A stretch of 33,593 bases of DNA from SB15 sp964557285 (GTDB taxonomy: Bacteria; Chloroflexota; Anaerolineae; Aggregatilineales; J027), in the NCBI GenBank assembly GCA_964557285.1, contig CAZKZS010000013.1:1-33593 (forward strand), in the 5' to 3' direction. Positions 5,985 to 15,070 of the stretch are shown here, one piece after another (position 1 is the stretch's first letter; the number at the start of each line of letters is the position of its first letter). Made by a program: the position numbers and the translations under genes. The notes under the pieces were generated by a model. It did not search any database. It was not told the DNA's origin and worked only from the letters and a program-made list of their open reading frames with translations.

Positions 5985-8567
5985 TTACCTCACCACCGCG
6001 AAGCTGCCTTTAGAGGTTTTGGTGACTTCAATCAAGGCGGGGAAGGCGTCTCGTAGTTCGTCGATATGGGTGATGACCAGAATCAGGTCAAAATCGTCCT
6101 GAATAGAGTTAATGGCTTCTACCAGACGTTCACGCCCGACGGTATCCTGTGTGCCAAATCCTTCATCAATAAACAGGGTGCGTAACTGCGCCCCCGCCCG
6201 CCGGGCCAGCATCTGACTCAGCGCAATGCGAATCGCAAAATTGACACGGAAAGCTTCCCCGCCACTATAGAGACTGTAATCGCGCGTGCCAAGTTCATCG
6301 CTAATGAGAATATCCAGCGTTTCAATCATGCCGCCGGTTTTCTTTTCGCGCTGTGTATCAAAACGCAGATGCATCCGGTTGTTGGTCATGCGACTGAGCA
6401 GGCGATTCGCGGCATCCTCCAGTTCAGGGATAGCCGCCTCGATAATCATGGCAGGTACACCCTTGCTGCTAAAAGCCATTTTTAACTGCTCATAAATGCC
6501 CTCTTTTTCCTGTAAAATCGCCTTACGGTCAATCATTTTGGCGCGGCGCTCCCGCATCTGGGTAATGGAGTGAAGCTGCTGTTCCACGCTGATAACTTTT
6601 TCTTCTGCATTACGGAGTAGGGTTCGCTGGCGGCTGACTTCTTCCTGACGGCGACGCATTTCGGCCACCTTGACCTGCAAACGCTGAATTTCTGCCTCAT
6701 GCAAGCTAACCTGCTGCTGATACTCCTGAATACTTTTGTCACAGCGTTCCAGCCGTTTCTGGGTGGTTTGCAGGTTTTCTTCCACTTGAGGAATGGCCTG
6801 CTGGGCAAATTCCAGTTCCTTCGCCTTATCCTGATACACCAGATAAGTGGTCAGATTTTCGCGCACGGTATCATGTACACCGGAGTCATAACCGAGATTG
6901 TCCCGTTCCGCATAGGAATCCTGTAGCTGCGTGCGGAGCGCTTCCCCAAAACGCTCCTGATTAAGGATGCTGTTTAACTCATCCAGCTTAATCTGGGCGG
7001 ACTGAATACGCTGTTCGGCTTCCGCCGCAACGATAATTTGCTGCTCTAACGCGCCGTGACGGGTGCGGAACGTGGGAAGGGTTTTAAGTTCTTTTTCCGC
7101 CTCAGTGATTTTTTCTTCAAAAGAACGCAGTTCGGCTAAAATGTCCTCAATGCGTGCCTTATTTGCCCGATAGGTATCGCCGCGCTGTGTGCCTTCGGCC
7201 TGCATTTTGTCATGAAGTTCCTGTTTATGCGCTTCATCCAGGGGTTGAAGGCAAACCGGACAGCGCGGCTCAACGGCAGAATCAATCAGCCCCAGCCGGC
7301 TTTTAATATCGTCCATTTCCGCTTTCAGAGTTTTGTTGGTCGTGCGGAGTTCCGTCAGTTCCTCGTTCAGCCGATTCATACTTTCGCGGTAGGAATCACG
7401 CTCAAGTTCCAGCGCTTCCAGCAGCCTAATCATGTGATTCACGTCTTCTAAGTCGGCTCTGGCCTGGTCGCCCATGAGGGTAATCTGGCGGTCATTTTCA
7501 ATGCTGGTCAGCAGTTCACGTTGTTCCAGTTCAATTTCCTGCCGCGCCTCACTTAACTGGCGTTCGAGATTGGCAATACGCTGGTTGAGGCTGTTGAGTT
7601 CACGGAGTTTGTCGCCCAGCGCCAAATCTGCGGAACGGGCTTCCTCAAGTTGGGCGTACCCCTGCCGAATCGACTCGGCATGAACAACCACCTGCTGATA
7701 CTGAGCTAAGCGCTGCTGGTGGCGCTGAATTTCTTCCAGCAGGGTTATACGGTCTTTTTCACGTTCCCGAATGTTATATTTGACAGTTGCCAGCCGTTCC
7801 TCCGCGTGGCGATATTCTAGGTCCGCCCCGTGAACTTCGGCTAAGCTGCCTTCTGCCCGTTCGACTTCGGCCTGAGCTTCGGCCTGCTGATGGCGTGCCT
7901 GTTCCAGGTCGCGCTGAAGGGCGGGCTGTCTGGCGATTTCACCCTCAAATTCATCAATCCGCATGGTCAGCAAATTGATTTCGTTCTGAATATTGCGGAG
8001 TTCTTCTTTGGCTTTTTCCTCATATTTTGCCCAGCGATTTAACCCCAGGATTTCACTCAGGATTTCCTTACGCTGGGTAGGGGTTTTGGTGGTAAAAGCA
8101 TCGGCCTGTCCCTGCTGCAAAAAAGCAGAATTGATAAAAATTTCGTGGTCAAGACGCAAAAGCTGGTTAATGCGGATTTGTGTTTCGCGCATGGAAGGTT
8201 CATGGATGGCAGCAAAGGCTTTGCGGGCATCGTCGTAGCCGAACAAAAATAACTCACTTTGCCCGGGGCTGCGCCGCCCATCCTGACGCATCCGTCCCAG
8301 TTTGCGCCGACGGGTCACGCGAAAACGCTGGCCGTCCTGCACAAAATCCAGCGTCACGGCCATTTCTTCCTGCCCCAGATGAATCAAATCATCATCCGAA
8401 CGGGTTCTGGCACGTCCCCACAGCGCCCACGTTATCGCATCCAACAGGGAACTTTTACCCGCGCCATTTTCCCCTGTTAGGCACGCGAGATGCAAATCCT
8501 CCAGGGTGAGCGGGTCGGGTGTTTGGTAAGCAAGGAAATTTTTAATTTCTAGTCGTACTGGCAGCAT
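5985..8567 (-). CDS. sbcC: SbcC/Rad50-type SMC ATPase
   Basis: The ATPase half of the SbcCD (Rad50-Mre11) nuclease that opens hairpins and trims blocked DNA ends. The 860 residues show Walker A GENGAGKSS (32-40) and long coiled coils on both sides of a zinc hook CPVC (C436, C439). The ABC signature YSGGEAFR lies near 767 and Walker B LFIDEGFG near 799. It is shorter than E. coli SbcC and closer to Rad50-like proteins. Its ATG overlaps the sbcD TAA by one base and lacks a Shine-Dalgarno site, so translation is probably coupled. The two proteins should act as one complex. Confidence 0.95.
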   Translation of the reverse strand: MLPVRLEIKNFLAYQTPDPLTLEDLHLACLTGENGAGKSSLLDAITWALWGRARTRSDDDLIHLGQEEMAVTLDFVQDGQRFRVTRRRKLGRMRQDGRRSPGQSELFLFGYDDARKAFAAIHEPSMRETQIRINQLLRLDHEIFINSAFLQQGQADAFTTKTPTQRKEILSEILGLNRWAKYEEKAKEELRNIQNEINLLTMRIDEFEGEIARQPALQRDLEQARHQQAEAQAEVERAEGSLAEVHGADLEYRHAEERLATVKYNIREREKDRITLLEEIQRHQQRLAQYQQVVVHAESIRQGYAQLEEARSADLALGDKLRELNSLNQRIANLERQLSEARQEIELEQRELLTSIENDRQITLMGDQARADLEDVNHMIRLLEALELERDSYRESMNRLNEELTELRTTNKTLKAEMDDIKSRLGLIDSAVEPRCPVCLQPLDEAHKQELHDKMQAEGTQRGDTYRANKARIEDILAELRSFEEKITEAEKELKTLPTFRTRHGALEQQIIVAAEAEQRIQSAQIKLDELNSILNQERFGEALRTQLQDSYAERDNLGYDSGVHDTVRENLTTYLVYQDKAKELEFAQQAIPQVEENLQTTQKRLERCDKSIQEYQQQVSLHEAEIQRLQVKVAEMRRRQEEVSRQRTLLRNAEEKVISVEQQLHSITQMRERRAKMIDRKAILQEKEGIYEQLKMAFSSKGVPAMIIEAAIPELEDAANRLLSRMTNNRMHLRFDTQREKKTGGMIETLDILISDELGTRDYSLYSGGEAFRVNFAIRIALSQMLARRAGAQLRTLFIDEGFGTQDTVGRERLVEAINSIQDDFDLILVITHIDELRDAFPALIEVTKTSKGSFAVVR

Positions 8568-9799
8568 TATTCATTGACCATTTGAAAAATTGTATCGGCT
8601 GTTTCCAGCAGGGTATCCATACGTTCCGATTCAATAGAACGGCTATCAAAATACCGTTGCAGCAGTTCGCGGGGAGTTAACCCTTCCGGGCTTGTTCCCA
8701 GACGCAGCCGTGCCGGACGCTCGACATTTTTGTGAATGGCCGCGATGCAGTTGACCCCGCAGTGACGGAGTGCATCTTCGATTTCGCGTCCCTGTAACAT
8801 CGAGTCAGTTTCCGGGTCGCAGGTAATCATCAGCCGGACAACCGCATCCTCCAGATGATGATTTTTGATATGTTTTAAAACGTCCTGCGTTGGGTTCACG
8901 GACATTCGTACATCACAGCGCAGGGTAACAAAAGGCCGTGATTTGACAGGGACAAAGGTATAGCTGGTGCTGCCGCGCTGCAAATCCACCCAGACGAATC
9001 CTTTTTCATCTCCCTCTTCGCCAAAATCAATCCGTTCTAAGCTGCCGCTATAGACGACTGCGGGTTTAAACGGATCGCCTGCTGTTAAATCCTGAAACTT
9101 ATGCACATGCCCCATCGCCACATAATCCCAGACTGGATTCGCCACTGAGGAGAGCAGCGCCGCCACGTCCCGCCCTAACATGATTTGTTTTTCGCTGCCC
9201 GTTTTTGCCCCATCAATCGTAAAATGTCCGGTCAGAACGCGCGGCGCGTCCGATTGGGCAGCCTGATTCGCAAGGTCGGTCAGATGTTGATGCAAAATGT
9301 TCTGCATCAGTTCATCCAGTTCGGAAATGCCCAGCCCATGAAGTTCCGATTCACCTTCCAGCAGTTGGGCGCGAACTGGATAGGGCGCGGTAGCGACCTG
9401 CACGGGGCCGGATTTGGTCTGCAAAGGCAGCACTTCGTATTCCATACCCACGTAGACATTGGGAACATGCAGCGTATTGTAAATTTCAATGCTGGACGCC
9501 CGACGGATATTGGTTGGCAGGTCGTGGTTGCCCACCAGCAGCACTACCGGACAGATAGCGGCTAAATCCTGAACCCGATATGCAAATTCACGCTGAAAGG
9601 TCGGATTCGGGTTGCGTGATTTAAACGCATCTCCCGCAAAAATGGCGATGTCCACCTCATTTTTACGGGCGTAGTCCACCATTTCATCCATGCGCCGCAA
9701 AAAATCCATCACCCGCGACGATAATCCGGTGGAAGGATTGGTTTTGCCGTAGTTTTCCATGCCGATATGCACATCAGCAAAATGCAGCAGTTTAATCAT
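8567..9799 (-). CDS. sbcD: SbcD/Mre11 exonuclease subunit
   Basis: A 410-residue metallophosphoesterase partner of SbcC. The two-metal site is complete: FADVHIG (D9, H11), FAGDAF (D57), VGNHDLP (N91, H92), LTGHFT and MGHVHKF in the second half. The capping domain and a C-terminal region for binding the Rad50 coiled coil follow. Start is the ATG of MIKLLHFADVHIG; upstream lies a 114-base divergent region shared with the M28 peptidase gene. It is first in a two-gene operon with sbcC. Confidence 0.95.
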   Translation of the reverse strand: MIKLLHFADVHIGMENYGKTNPSTGLSSRVMDFLRRMDEMVDYARKNEVDIAIFAGDAFKSRNPNPTFQREFAYRVQDLAAICPVVLLVGNHDLPTNIRRASSIEIYNTLHVPNVYVGMEYEVLPLQTKSGPVQVATAPYPVRAQLLEGESELHGLGISELDELMQNILHQHLTDLANQAAQSDAPRVLTGHFTIDGAKTGSEKQIMLGRDVAALLSSVANPVWDYVAMGHVHKFQDLTAGDPFKPAVVYSGSLERIDFGEEGDEKGFVWVDLQRGSTSYTFVPVKSRPFVTLRCDVRMSVNPTQDVLKHIKNHHLEDAVVRLMITCDPETDSMLQGREIEDALRHCGVNCIAAIHKNVERPARLRLGTSPEGLTPRELLQRYFDSRSIESERMDTLLETADTIFQMVNE

Positions 9800-9896
9800 C
9801 GGGAAAATTCATCCTATTTTCACACGGCGTCTATTTCGTGTAAGCTATTATTCATTGAACCGAACGGGAAGCATAGGGCAGTCTGCCATTTCCCTG

Positions 9897-9905
9897 TGAT
9901 AAAAT
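9897..9905 (+). promoter_or_regulatory. extended -10 box of the M28 peptidase gene
   Basis: TGATAAAAT (TGn plus TAAAAT) ends eight bases before the ATG at 9914. Transcription would start about two bases before the start codon. No Shine-Dalgarno sequence exists there. Confidence 0.5.
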
Positions 9906-9913
9906 TCCAACAT

Positions 9914-11332
9914 ATGAAAACGCAACTTCTGTTATTCATTGGTTTACTGGTCGTAGTTTCCCTTGCGTGTTCGCTGACCACCGAAGCTCCGCCGACTCTT
10001 GCACCCAGTACACCTCTGTCCACCATCACTCCGGAGTCGGCGCTCGCACCGCCGACAGTGGAGGCACAGCCATTTGCGGTGGAAGCGCCTGTGGGGATTG
10101 TCCAGCCGGGGTCAGAAACCATCACGCCGCTTGAAAGCATCGAGATGGTTAATGCGGAACGCATGATCGAAAATATTAAAACGCTGGTCAGTTTTGAAAC
10201 CCGCCATGTGTTAAGCAGCCCTGCTCCGAATCGCGGAATCAAAGCGGCGGAAAACTGGCTGCTTGAGGAATTAAAAGCCATCGCTGCCACCAGCCCTAAC
10301 CCCGAAATTCGGATTGATGTTTATTCCCACACGTTCCCAATGGAATGGGCAGACCAGCAGGTGTTTCCGTCGAATGTTATTATGGCAGTGACCGGAACAG
10401 ATGCGGCGGCAGGCGTCATCATTGTAACGACTCATTACGATACTGCCCTGCAAAACTGGTTTGTGGGCGACAGCTACCAGCCCGGCGCCAATGATAATGG
10501 GTCGGGGGTGGCGGCGCTGCTGGAACTGGCGCGAATCATGGTACAAAAACCACGACGGGCAACAATTGTGTTTGTGCTGTTTGCGGCGGAAGAAACCGGA
10601 CGCCAGGGCAGCCAAGCATTTGTACAGGATTTTATTCAGGCGCAAAATATTCCGGTGGTCGCGGTGATTAACATGGACATCATCGGCAACCCCACTGGAC
10701 GGCGTGGCGAACGTTATGATGACTCGATGCGAATTTTTTCGGCTGGCCCCAACGAATCGTCGCCGTCGCGCCAGATTGCCCGCATGATTGATGTTGCTGT
10801 CACGCGCTATGTGCCGGGCATGTCGCTGATTATTGAAGACCGCCTTGACCGTGCCGGACGCTGGGGCGACCATATGAGCTTTAGTGAAGAAGGCTACCCG
10901 GCAATTCGTCTGATTGAAGCGGCTGATGACCCCACAATTGCTCATACAACTCGTGATACCATAGAACTTATCGACATTCACTATCTGCGCCGCACCACAC
11001 AGGTGGCGCTGGCCGCGCTGGAAATGCTGGCCGATGGTCCCAATCCGCCCACGTTACGGCCTTTGCGTCCAAGCACAACTGACCCCGGCAGTATGATTCT
11101 GGAATGGTCACACAATCCGGTCTGCCAGAGTTACGTGGTGGCGCTGCGCGGTTTTGGGTCGCTGCGGTACGATGAATTTTATACCGTTCAAGCGACGACC
11201 TCCCTGGCCTGGGGTGGGTTTAAAAATTTCGAGGCCGTGACGGTTTCGTGCGTGGATGGCGAAGGGCGAATCGGACGGTTTGCCCCCGAACTGCTCATCC
11301 AACCCATTATCACCCAGAACACGCAGCCCTAA
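9914..11332 (+). CDS. M28 family zinc aminopeptidase, lipoprotein
   Basis: An exported peptidase anchored to the membrane. The ATG at 9914 is preferred over the longer frame because it gives a clean lipoprotein signal peptide (MKTQLLLFIGLLVVVSLAC, lipobox SLAC) followed by a Thr/Pro-rich linker; earlier starts would overlap sbcD. Over 472 residues the M28 zinc ligands are all present: H174 (THYDTA), D194 (GANDNGSG), E226/E227 (AAEETG), D255 (NMDIIG) and H320 (WGDHMSF). The last 70 or so residues (after PPTLRPLRPSTTD) look like a fibronectin-III-type domain. It converges on the HAS-barrel gene with a 4-base overlap. The substrate is unknown; peptide scavenging is likely. Confidence 0.93.
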   Translation: MKTQLLLFIGLLVVVSLACSLTTEAPPTLAPSTPLSTITPESALAPPTVEAQPFAVEAPVGIVQPGSETITPLESIEMVNAERMIENIKTLVSFETRHVLSSPAPNRGIKAAENWLLEELKAIAATSPNPEIRIDVYSHTFPMEWADQQVFPSNVIMAVTGTDAAAGVIIVTTHYDTALQNWFVGDSYQPGANDNGSGVAALLELARIMVQKPRRATIVFVLFAAEETGRQGSQAFVQDFIQAQNIPVVAVINMDIIGNPTGRRGERYDDSMRIFSAGPNESSPSRQIARMIDVAVTRYVPGMSLIIEDRLDRAGRWGDHMSFSEEGYPAIRLIEAADDPTIAHTTRDTIELIDIHYLRRTTQVALAALEMLADGPNPPTLRPLRPSTTDPGSMILEWSHNPVCQSYVVALRGFGSLRYDEFYTVQATTSLAWGGFKNFEAVTVSCVDGEGRIGRFAPELLIQPIITQNTQP

Positions 11333-11937
11333 CCTGGACTAATCATATTGAGAACGTGCTTGAGCGTCGTTAAATCGCCACTGAGTAATTCGGCCAGACG
11401 CCGCCCCGCTTTGACCAGGAAATCATGCTGGTGTTCTGGCGAACGGGCGGCGGCGGCTTCTCGGATAGAGGCCGCCAGCAAATCCACCATCGGCACCGCA
11501 CCCGCGTTCACGATGAGCCGCACAAAATCCAGCCCATCGGTAAAATAGACAATTTCTTCCGCCCCGCACAGCGATACCGGATCTAAACTCAGGGGCGGGC
11601 GCGGCGGTAGGCTGTAAAATGGCTGCAAGCCCTGTTTGCTGGTGTAAATATAACCCACGCTTAGGACTTCAATCTCAACAGGCACCATCCGATTCTCACG
11701 CTGGTCACGCAGAATCGATTCCTCCATTCCACTTGCCATCACCAACTGCCGAATCAACGGGTCATCATCAATCCGAATTTCGGTAATGACTCCCATTACC
11801 GTCAGTTCATAATCAACGGCGGTGCTGGTCGTTTGCACAAACGCTCCAAACGACGGGCGTCCGATTTCCGGACTGCGTGTGCCACAGGTAAAACCATCCG
11901 TGCTGGCGCGTAAAACACGTCCAATTTCGTAAGCCAT
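11329..11937 (-). CDS. stand-alone HAS-barrel protein (HerA-associated)
   Basis: A 202-residue protein. The N-terminal 100 residues (EIGRVLRASTDGFTCGTRSPEIG..FGAFVQ..., then VMGVITEIRIDDD) resemble the HAS barrel, the beta-barrel at the front of HerA ATPases and related to the ATP synthase N-terminal domain. The C-terminal half is helical. There is no Walker A or B, so it is not HerA itself. It follows the NurA nuclease gene by 2 bases, with AAGGAAT before the ATG, so the two are co-translated. It probably helps dock NurA to a HerA-type translocase encoded elsewhere. The domain call is from pattern and context. Confidence 0.72.
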   Translation of the reverse strand: MAYEIGRVLRASTDGFTCGTRSPEIGRPSFGAFVQTTSTAVDYELTVMGVITEIRIDDDPLIRQLVMASGMEESILRDQRENRMVPVEIEVLSVGYIYTSKQGLQPFYSLPPRPPLSLDPVSLCGAEEIVYFTDGLDFVRLIVNAGAVPMVDLLAASIREAAAARSPEHQHDFLVKAGRRLAELLSGDLTTLKHVLNMISPG

Positions 11938-11939
11938 TT

Positions 11940-13199
11940 TTATTCCTTTGTAAGAGTCCGTTGTTTGGAACGATGCTGGCGGCGGCCTGCCCGCGCCTGC
12001 CCTTTGCCAATCTGTTTGGGGGAGCTGTCAACACGTTGCCGATTTTTCAGCAATTCGATGTTAATCAGCGTATTCAGTTGATTTTTTTCCTGCCCGTTGA
12101 CTACCGCCAGTTCATCGGCACGAGTCAGGGCGTAGGGATAGCCACTGGTTAAATCACACTGTGCCACCAGCAAACTATGAACTTCGTTGATGGCTTGCGG
12201 TGAATTGGCGACCCACATCGGAATTTCCACACGGGCAATATGCGGGCGGCCATGCGAGCCGACGTTGAGATAAAAAAAGGCAATTTCGTAATTTAAGCCG
12301 GTATCCAGACGGTAGCTTTTGTTACGCGGACTCTGCTGTACCATGACGGCGGAACGCTGGCCGGGGTGTAACACTCTGGAAAATAACCAGTCATCGGTTA
12401 ATCCTTCAAAAGGGCCATCGGTTTCCACAATCGAGCGCCGCACATCAGCATCATCCAGCATCAGCAAATGCAACAACCGAATCACAAAACGGCTGTCATG
12501 CCGATCCACATACCCGACCAGGCTGGCATTACACTGATACATATCGTGCATCAGGATATGCACATCATGAAAAGCTACCAGCGCCCCGCGATAATCTGCT
12601 TCAAGCTGTGCGGCGCCGGTAATATCCGTCCCCAGCAGCCACAGTAAAGGCCCATCCACCAGACCCAGCAACGGCGCTTTATAATGGCGGCGCTGATGGG
12701 CAAACTCTACCAGCGCTGTAATTTCCTGTACGGTGCGGCGTGCATTCACCACCGTGTTTTTAATAATCGCCCCAATGCCGTTTTCCTCACGCAAATCCGA
12801 ATCCGCGTAAAACAGATGCGGTTCACAAAGCTGCTCCGGCAGTTCATGGCTGCCATGATAATAAACAAACCCTGCGATATTGGTCAGATAGTACAGGGCT
12901 GAGCCATGAATATCTGGGTAAACCTGCGACCCATCCACCGCGATGATGGTCGCCCAGCGCGGCGGCACAGGACAGTCAATGCGGCTGTTGACATTTTCCT
13001 CAAGCGGGGCTGCCCCCCGGTATCCCGCATCTCGCAGACGTACCAGTTCGATTTTTCGCTGCACTTCCTCTAAATCGCTGGCCTGACCCAGCATATCCAG
13101 CGCATACTGGCCGCGTTCACTAAGGTCCTGTGAACGATAGGCCGCGTGTCGCCCCATGCGCTGTACCTGTTCGATGAGTTTGTCAAATTCAAGCGACAT
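11940..13199 (-). CDS. nurA: NurA domain 5'-3' nuclease
   Basis: A 419-residue NurA-type nuclease, which in archaea works with HerA, Mre11 and Rad50 in end resection. Visible motifs are IIAVDGSQVYPD (first metal Asp), LGLVDGPLLWLL, the segment YVDRHDSRFVIRLL, and the late IARVEIPMWVAN. An N-terminal helical region (about 70 residues) precedes the nuclease domain and a basic tail (RAGRRQHRSKQR) ends it. The start at 13199 is chosen because GAGGA lies eight bases upstream; an in-frame ATG at 13205 sits directly on the Shine-Dalgarno sequence. First gene of an operon with the HAS-barrel gene, from the promoter at 13224-13253. Confidence 0.88.
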   Translation of the reverse strand: MSLEFDKLIEQVQRMGRHAAYRSQDLSERGQYALDMLGQASDLEEVQRKIELVRLRDAGYRGAAPLEENVNSRIDCPVPPRWATIIAVDGSQVYPDIHGSALYYLTNIAGFVYYHGSHELPEQLCEPHLFYADSDLREENGIGAIIKNTVVNARRTVQEITALVEFAHQRRHYKAPLLGLVDGPLLWLLGTDITGAAQLEADYRGALVAFHDVHILMHDMYQCNASLVGYVDRHDSRFVIRLLHLLMLDDADVRRSIVETDGPFEGLTDDWLFSRVLHPGQRSAVMVQQSPRNKSYRLDTGLNYEIAFFYLNVGSHGRPHIARVEIPMWVANSPQAINEVHSLLVAQCDLTSGYPYALTRADELAVVNGQEKNQLNTLINIELLKNRQRVDSSPKQIGKGQARAGRRQHRSKQRTLTKE

Positions 13200-13223
13200 G
13201 ACCATTTCCTCAACTTGAGAGCG

Positions 13224-13253
13224 AGTGTAGCACGAGTGTTCTATTCGCGTCAA
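13224..13253 (-). promoter_or_regulatory. promoter of the nurA-HAS operon
   Basis: On the minus strand TTGACG (13248-13253) and TACACT (13224-13229) are 18 bases apart. Start of transcription falls near 13217, giving an 18-base leader holding GAGGA. Confidence 0.75.
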
Positions 13254-13259
13254 CTCGTG
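13231..13259. promoter_or_regulatory. inverted repeat over the nurA promoter (possible operator)
   Basis: CACGAGT (13231-13237) and ACTCGTG (13253-13259) form a perfect 7-bp inverted repeat. Their centres are 22 bases apart, about two helical turns. The repeat covers the -35 box and spacer of the nurA promoter, a place where a dimeric repressor could bind. No regulator gene is adjacent. Confidence 0.45.
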
Positions 13260-13305
13260 TGTTGACCGTGCGGCAGTAGTCAGTTAAAAATGGAATAGAT
13301 TTAGA

Positions 13306-13311
13306 TAGAAT
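13306..13311 (+). promoter_or_regulatory. -10 box of the permease/envelope operon
   Basis: TAGAAT ends seven bases before the ATG at 13319, so transcription would begin about one base before it. A poor -35 candidate (TTAAAA) lies 16 bases upstream. No Shine-Dalgarno site is present. Confidence 0.45.
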
Positions 13312-13318
13312 AGCGCTC

Positions 13319-14239
13319 ATGGAATTTGATCTGACAGTATTTGCCACCCGCTTTTTAGGGATATTCATTGAGGCCACCCCGTTTTTGCTGCTGGGAACGC
13401 TGGCCTCCGGCTTAATTGAAGCCTTTGTGAATAAGGATGACATCGCCCGCCTTGTTCCCCGGAATCCGATTTTAGCTACTGTTATGGGCGGGATGCTTGG
13501 GTTTATGTTTCCGGTGTGCGAGTGTGGAGTCGTGCCTGTCACGCGCCGCCTGTACAAAAAAGGGCTGCCACTTTCCACAGGCATTACTTTTTTGCTGGCT
13601 GCTCCGGTGATGAATCCGGTGGTGGTTGCCAGCACCTACGCGGCTTTTGGGGCGGGGCCAGTGCTGTATGGCCGTTACCTCATGACCGCGCTGGTAGCGA
13701 TTAGCGTTGGCCTGATTTTTGCCGTGCAGAATCGCCCGCAGCGCATTTTGCGCCCGCAGGCACTTTTTGTTCCGATTACAGGGGGTTCGGAGGCCGCCCT
13801 TCCGACAGTTTCCGAACGGATGGAACTGCTGCCCGGCCTCAAAAAAGCGCTGCTGCTGGCACGCGAAGAATTTTTTGAAATGGGGCGGTATCTGATTTTT
13901 GGTAGTCTGCTGGCGGCAGCCATGGGAACGCTGGCGCTGGATAAAGAAATCGAAACGCTGGCAAGCAATCCGGTGAATTCCGTGTTTGTGATGCAGGCAT
14001 CGGCGTTTGTGCTGAGTGTGTGCAGCACCGTTGATGCGTTTCTGGCACTCGCTTTTGCCAACACCTTTACCACAGGCTCAATTCTGGGTTTTCTGGTATT
14101 TGGGCCAATGGTCGATATTAAATCAACCATGATGTTTCTGGGAGTGTTCAAACGGCGGGTTGTTGTTTACCTGATTGTGCTGCCGTTTCTGCTGACCGCC
14201 CTGCTCTCGATTGCCATCAATTTAAATATGAGGTTTTAG
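13319..14239 (+). CDS. permease of the YraQ/ArsP (PF03773, UPF0718) family
   Basis: A 306-residue inner-membrane protein with about eight hydrophobic segments. The family landmarks are present: FIEATPFLLLGTLASGL near the N-terminus, the conserved PVCECGVVPVTRRLYKKGLP segment, and LLAAPVMNPVV. A second repeat after a cytoplasmic loop has SVCSTVDAFLALAF. Family members include the organoarsenical exporter ArsP, but most have no proven substrate. It is followed two bases later by a TIGR03943 gene, the same pairing as ycgR-ycgQ of Bacillus subtilis. The His-rich partner hints at a metal or metalloid substrate, which is inference. Confidence 0.92.
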   Translation: MEFDLTVFATRFLGIFIEATPFLLLGTLASGLIEAFVNKDDIARLVPRNPILATVMGGMLGFMFPVCECGVVPVTRRLYKKGLPLSTGITFLLAAPVMNPVVVASTYAAFGAGPVLYGRYLMTALVAISVGLIFAVQNRPQRILRPQALFVPITGGSEAALPTVSERMELLPGLKKALLLAREEFFEMGRYLIFGSLLAAAMGTLALDKEIETLASNPVNSVFVMQASAFVLSVCSTVDAFLALAFANTFTTGSILGFLVFGPMVDIKSTMMFLGVFKRRVVVYLIVLPFLLTALLSIAINLNMRF

Positions 14240-14241
14240 CC

Positions 14242-15060
14242 ATGACTGACCATGTTCACGATGAACACTGCGACCATGACCATCACGAGGAAGGCATCCA
14301 CTGGCAGATGGTACAGAGCTGGACACAAACGGGTATCCTCATCCTGATGGGGCTGTATTTTATTGACCTTGCGCTACCCGGTGGACAGCTTGGCAACTAT
14401 ATTAACGTAGATAACTTTGGCTGGTTAACCTGGGTTGGGGCAGCGATATTTTTGTCAATGGGGGTCATCAACGCGATTGATTTGCTCCGCAGCCAGCCGG
14501 AAGAACATCATCATGAGCATGACCACCAACATTCAAAAGCAGGCAGTTTGTCCTCATGGATTTTTCTGGGAATTGCGGCTGTTCCCCTGATTTTTGGACT
14601 GGGTGTTCCCTCCAAACCCCTGAGCGCGGACGCGATTTCGGGCGACCTTTCAACCAACGTTTCCGCTATCAACTTAGGCACTTCTCAGGCCAGCATTGAT
14701 ATTCCTTCGGAACAGCGCAACATCCTTGACTGGATTAAGGTGTTTAGCCAGGGCAGCGACCTGCGCGAATTTGAAGGGCAGGCGGCTGATGTGATTGGGT
14801 TTGTGTATAAAGATGCACAACTGCGTGATACGGACGATTTTATGGTGGTGCGGTTCACCATGAGCTGCTGTGTGGCTGATGCGCGTCCGTTTGGGCTGAT
14901 AGTTGATGCACCCGACGGACAGGAATTTACCCAGGATACCTGGATTCAGGTCAAAGGCAGAATTGAGATTCGCAGCATCGACGGAGTAGATACGCCGGTG
15001 CTGGTGGCCGACTCAATCGTCATTACGCAGCAGCCGGAACAGCCCTATCTCTACTTTTAG
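14242..15060 (+). CDS. TIGR03943 family membrane protein (permease partner)
   Basis: A 272-residue protein of the TIGR03943 / UPF0703 (YcgQ-like) family. It begins with a His/Asp-rich cytosolic stretch (HVHDEHCDHDHHEE), has two N-terminal membrane spans, a second His cluster (EEHHHEHDHQH), a third span, and a C-terminal soluble domain. The family signature VRFTMSCCVADARP is present. GAGG precedes the ATG by eight bases and lies inside the end of the permease gene, so the two are coupled. The His clusters suggest divalent metal binding. The exact function of the family is not known. Confidence 0.9.
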   Translation: MTDHVHDEHCDHDHHEEGIHWQMVQSWTQTGILILMGLYFIDLALPGGQLGNYINVDNFGWLTWVGAAIFLSMGVINAIDLLRSQPEEHHHEHDHQHSKAGSLSSWIFLGIAAVPLIFGLGVPSKPLSADAISGDLSTNVSAINLGTSQASIDIPSEQRNILDWIKVFSQGSDLREFEGQAADVIGFVYKDAQLRDTDDFMVVRFTMSCCVADARPFGLIVDAPDGQEFTQDTWIQVKGRIEIRSIDGVDTPVLVADSIVITQQPEQPYLYF

Positions 15061-15070
15061 TTTGAGGAAT

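Noticed and set aside
9767..9913. Longer N-terminus for the M28 peptidase
   Set aside because: It would overlap sbcD and bury the signal peptide; the ATG at 9914 gives a proper lipoprotein signal.
10271..10981. 236-codon minus-strand frame inside the M28 gene
   Set aside because: Antisense shadow of zinc-ligand regions; no domain.
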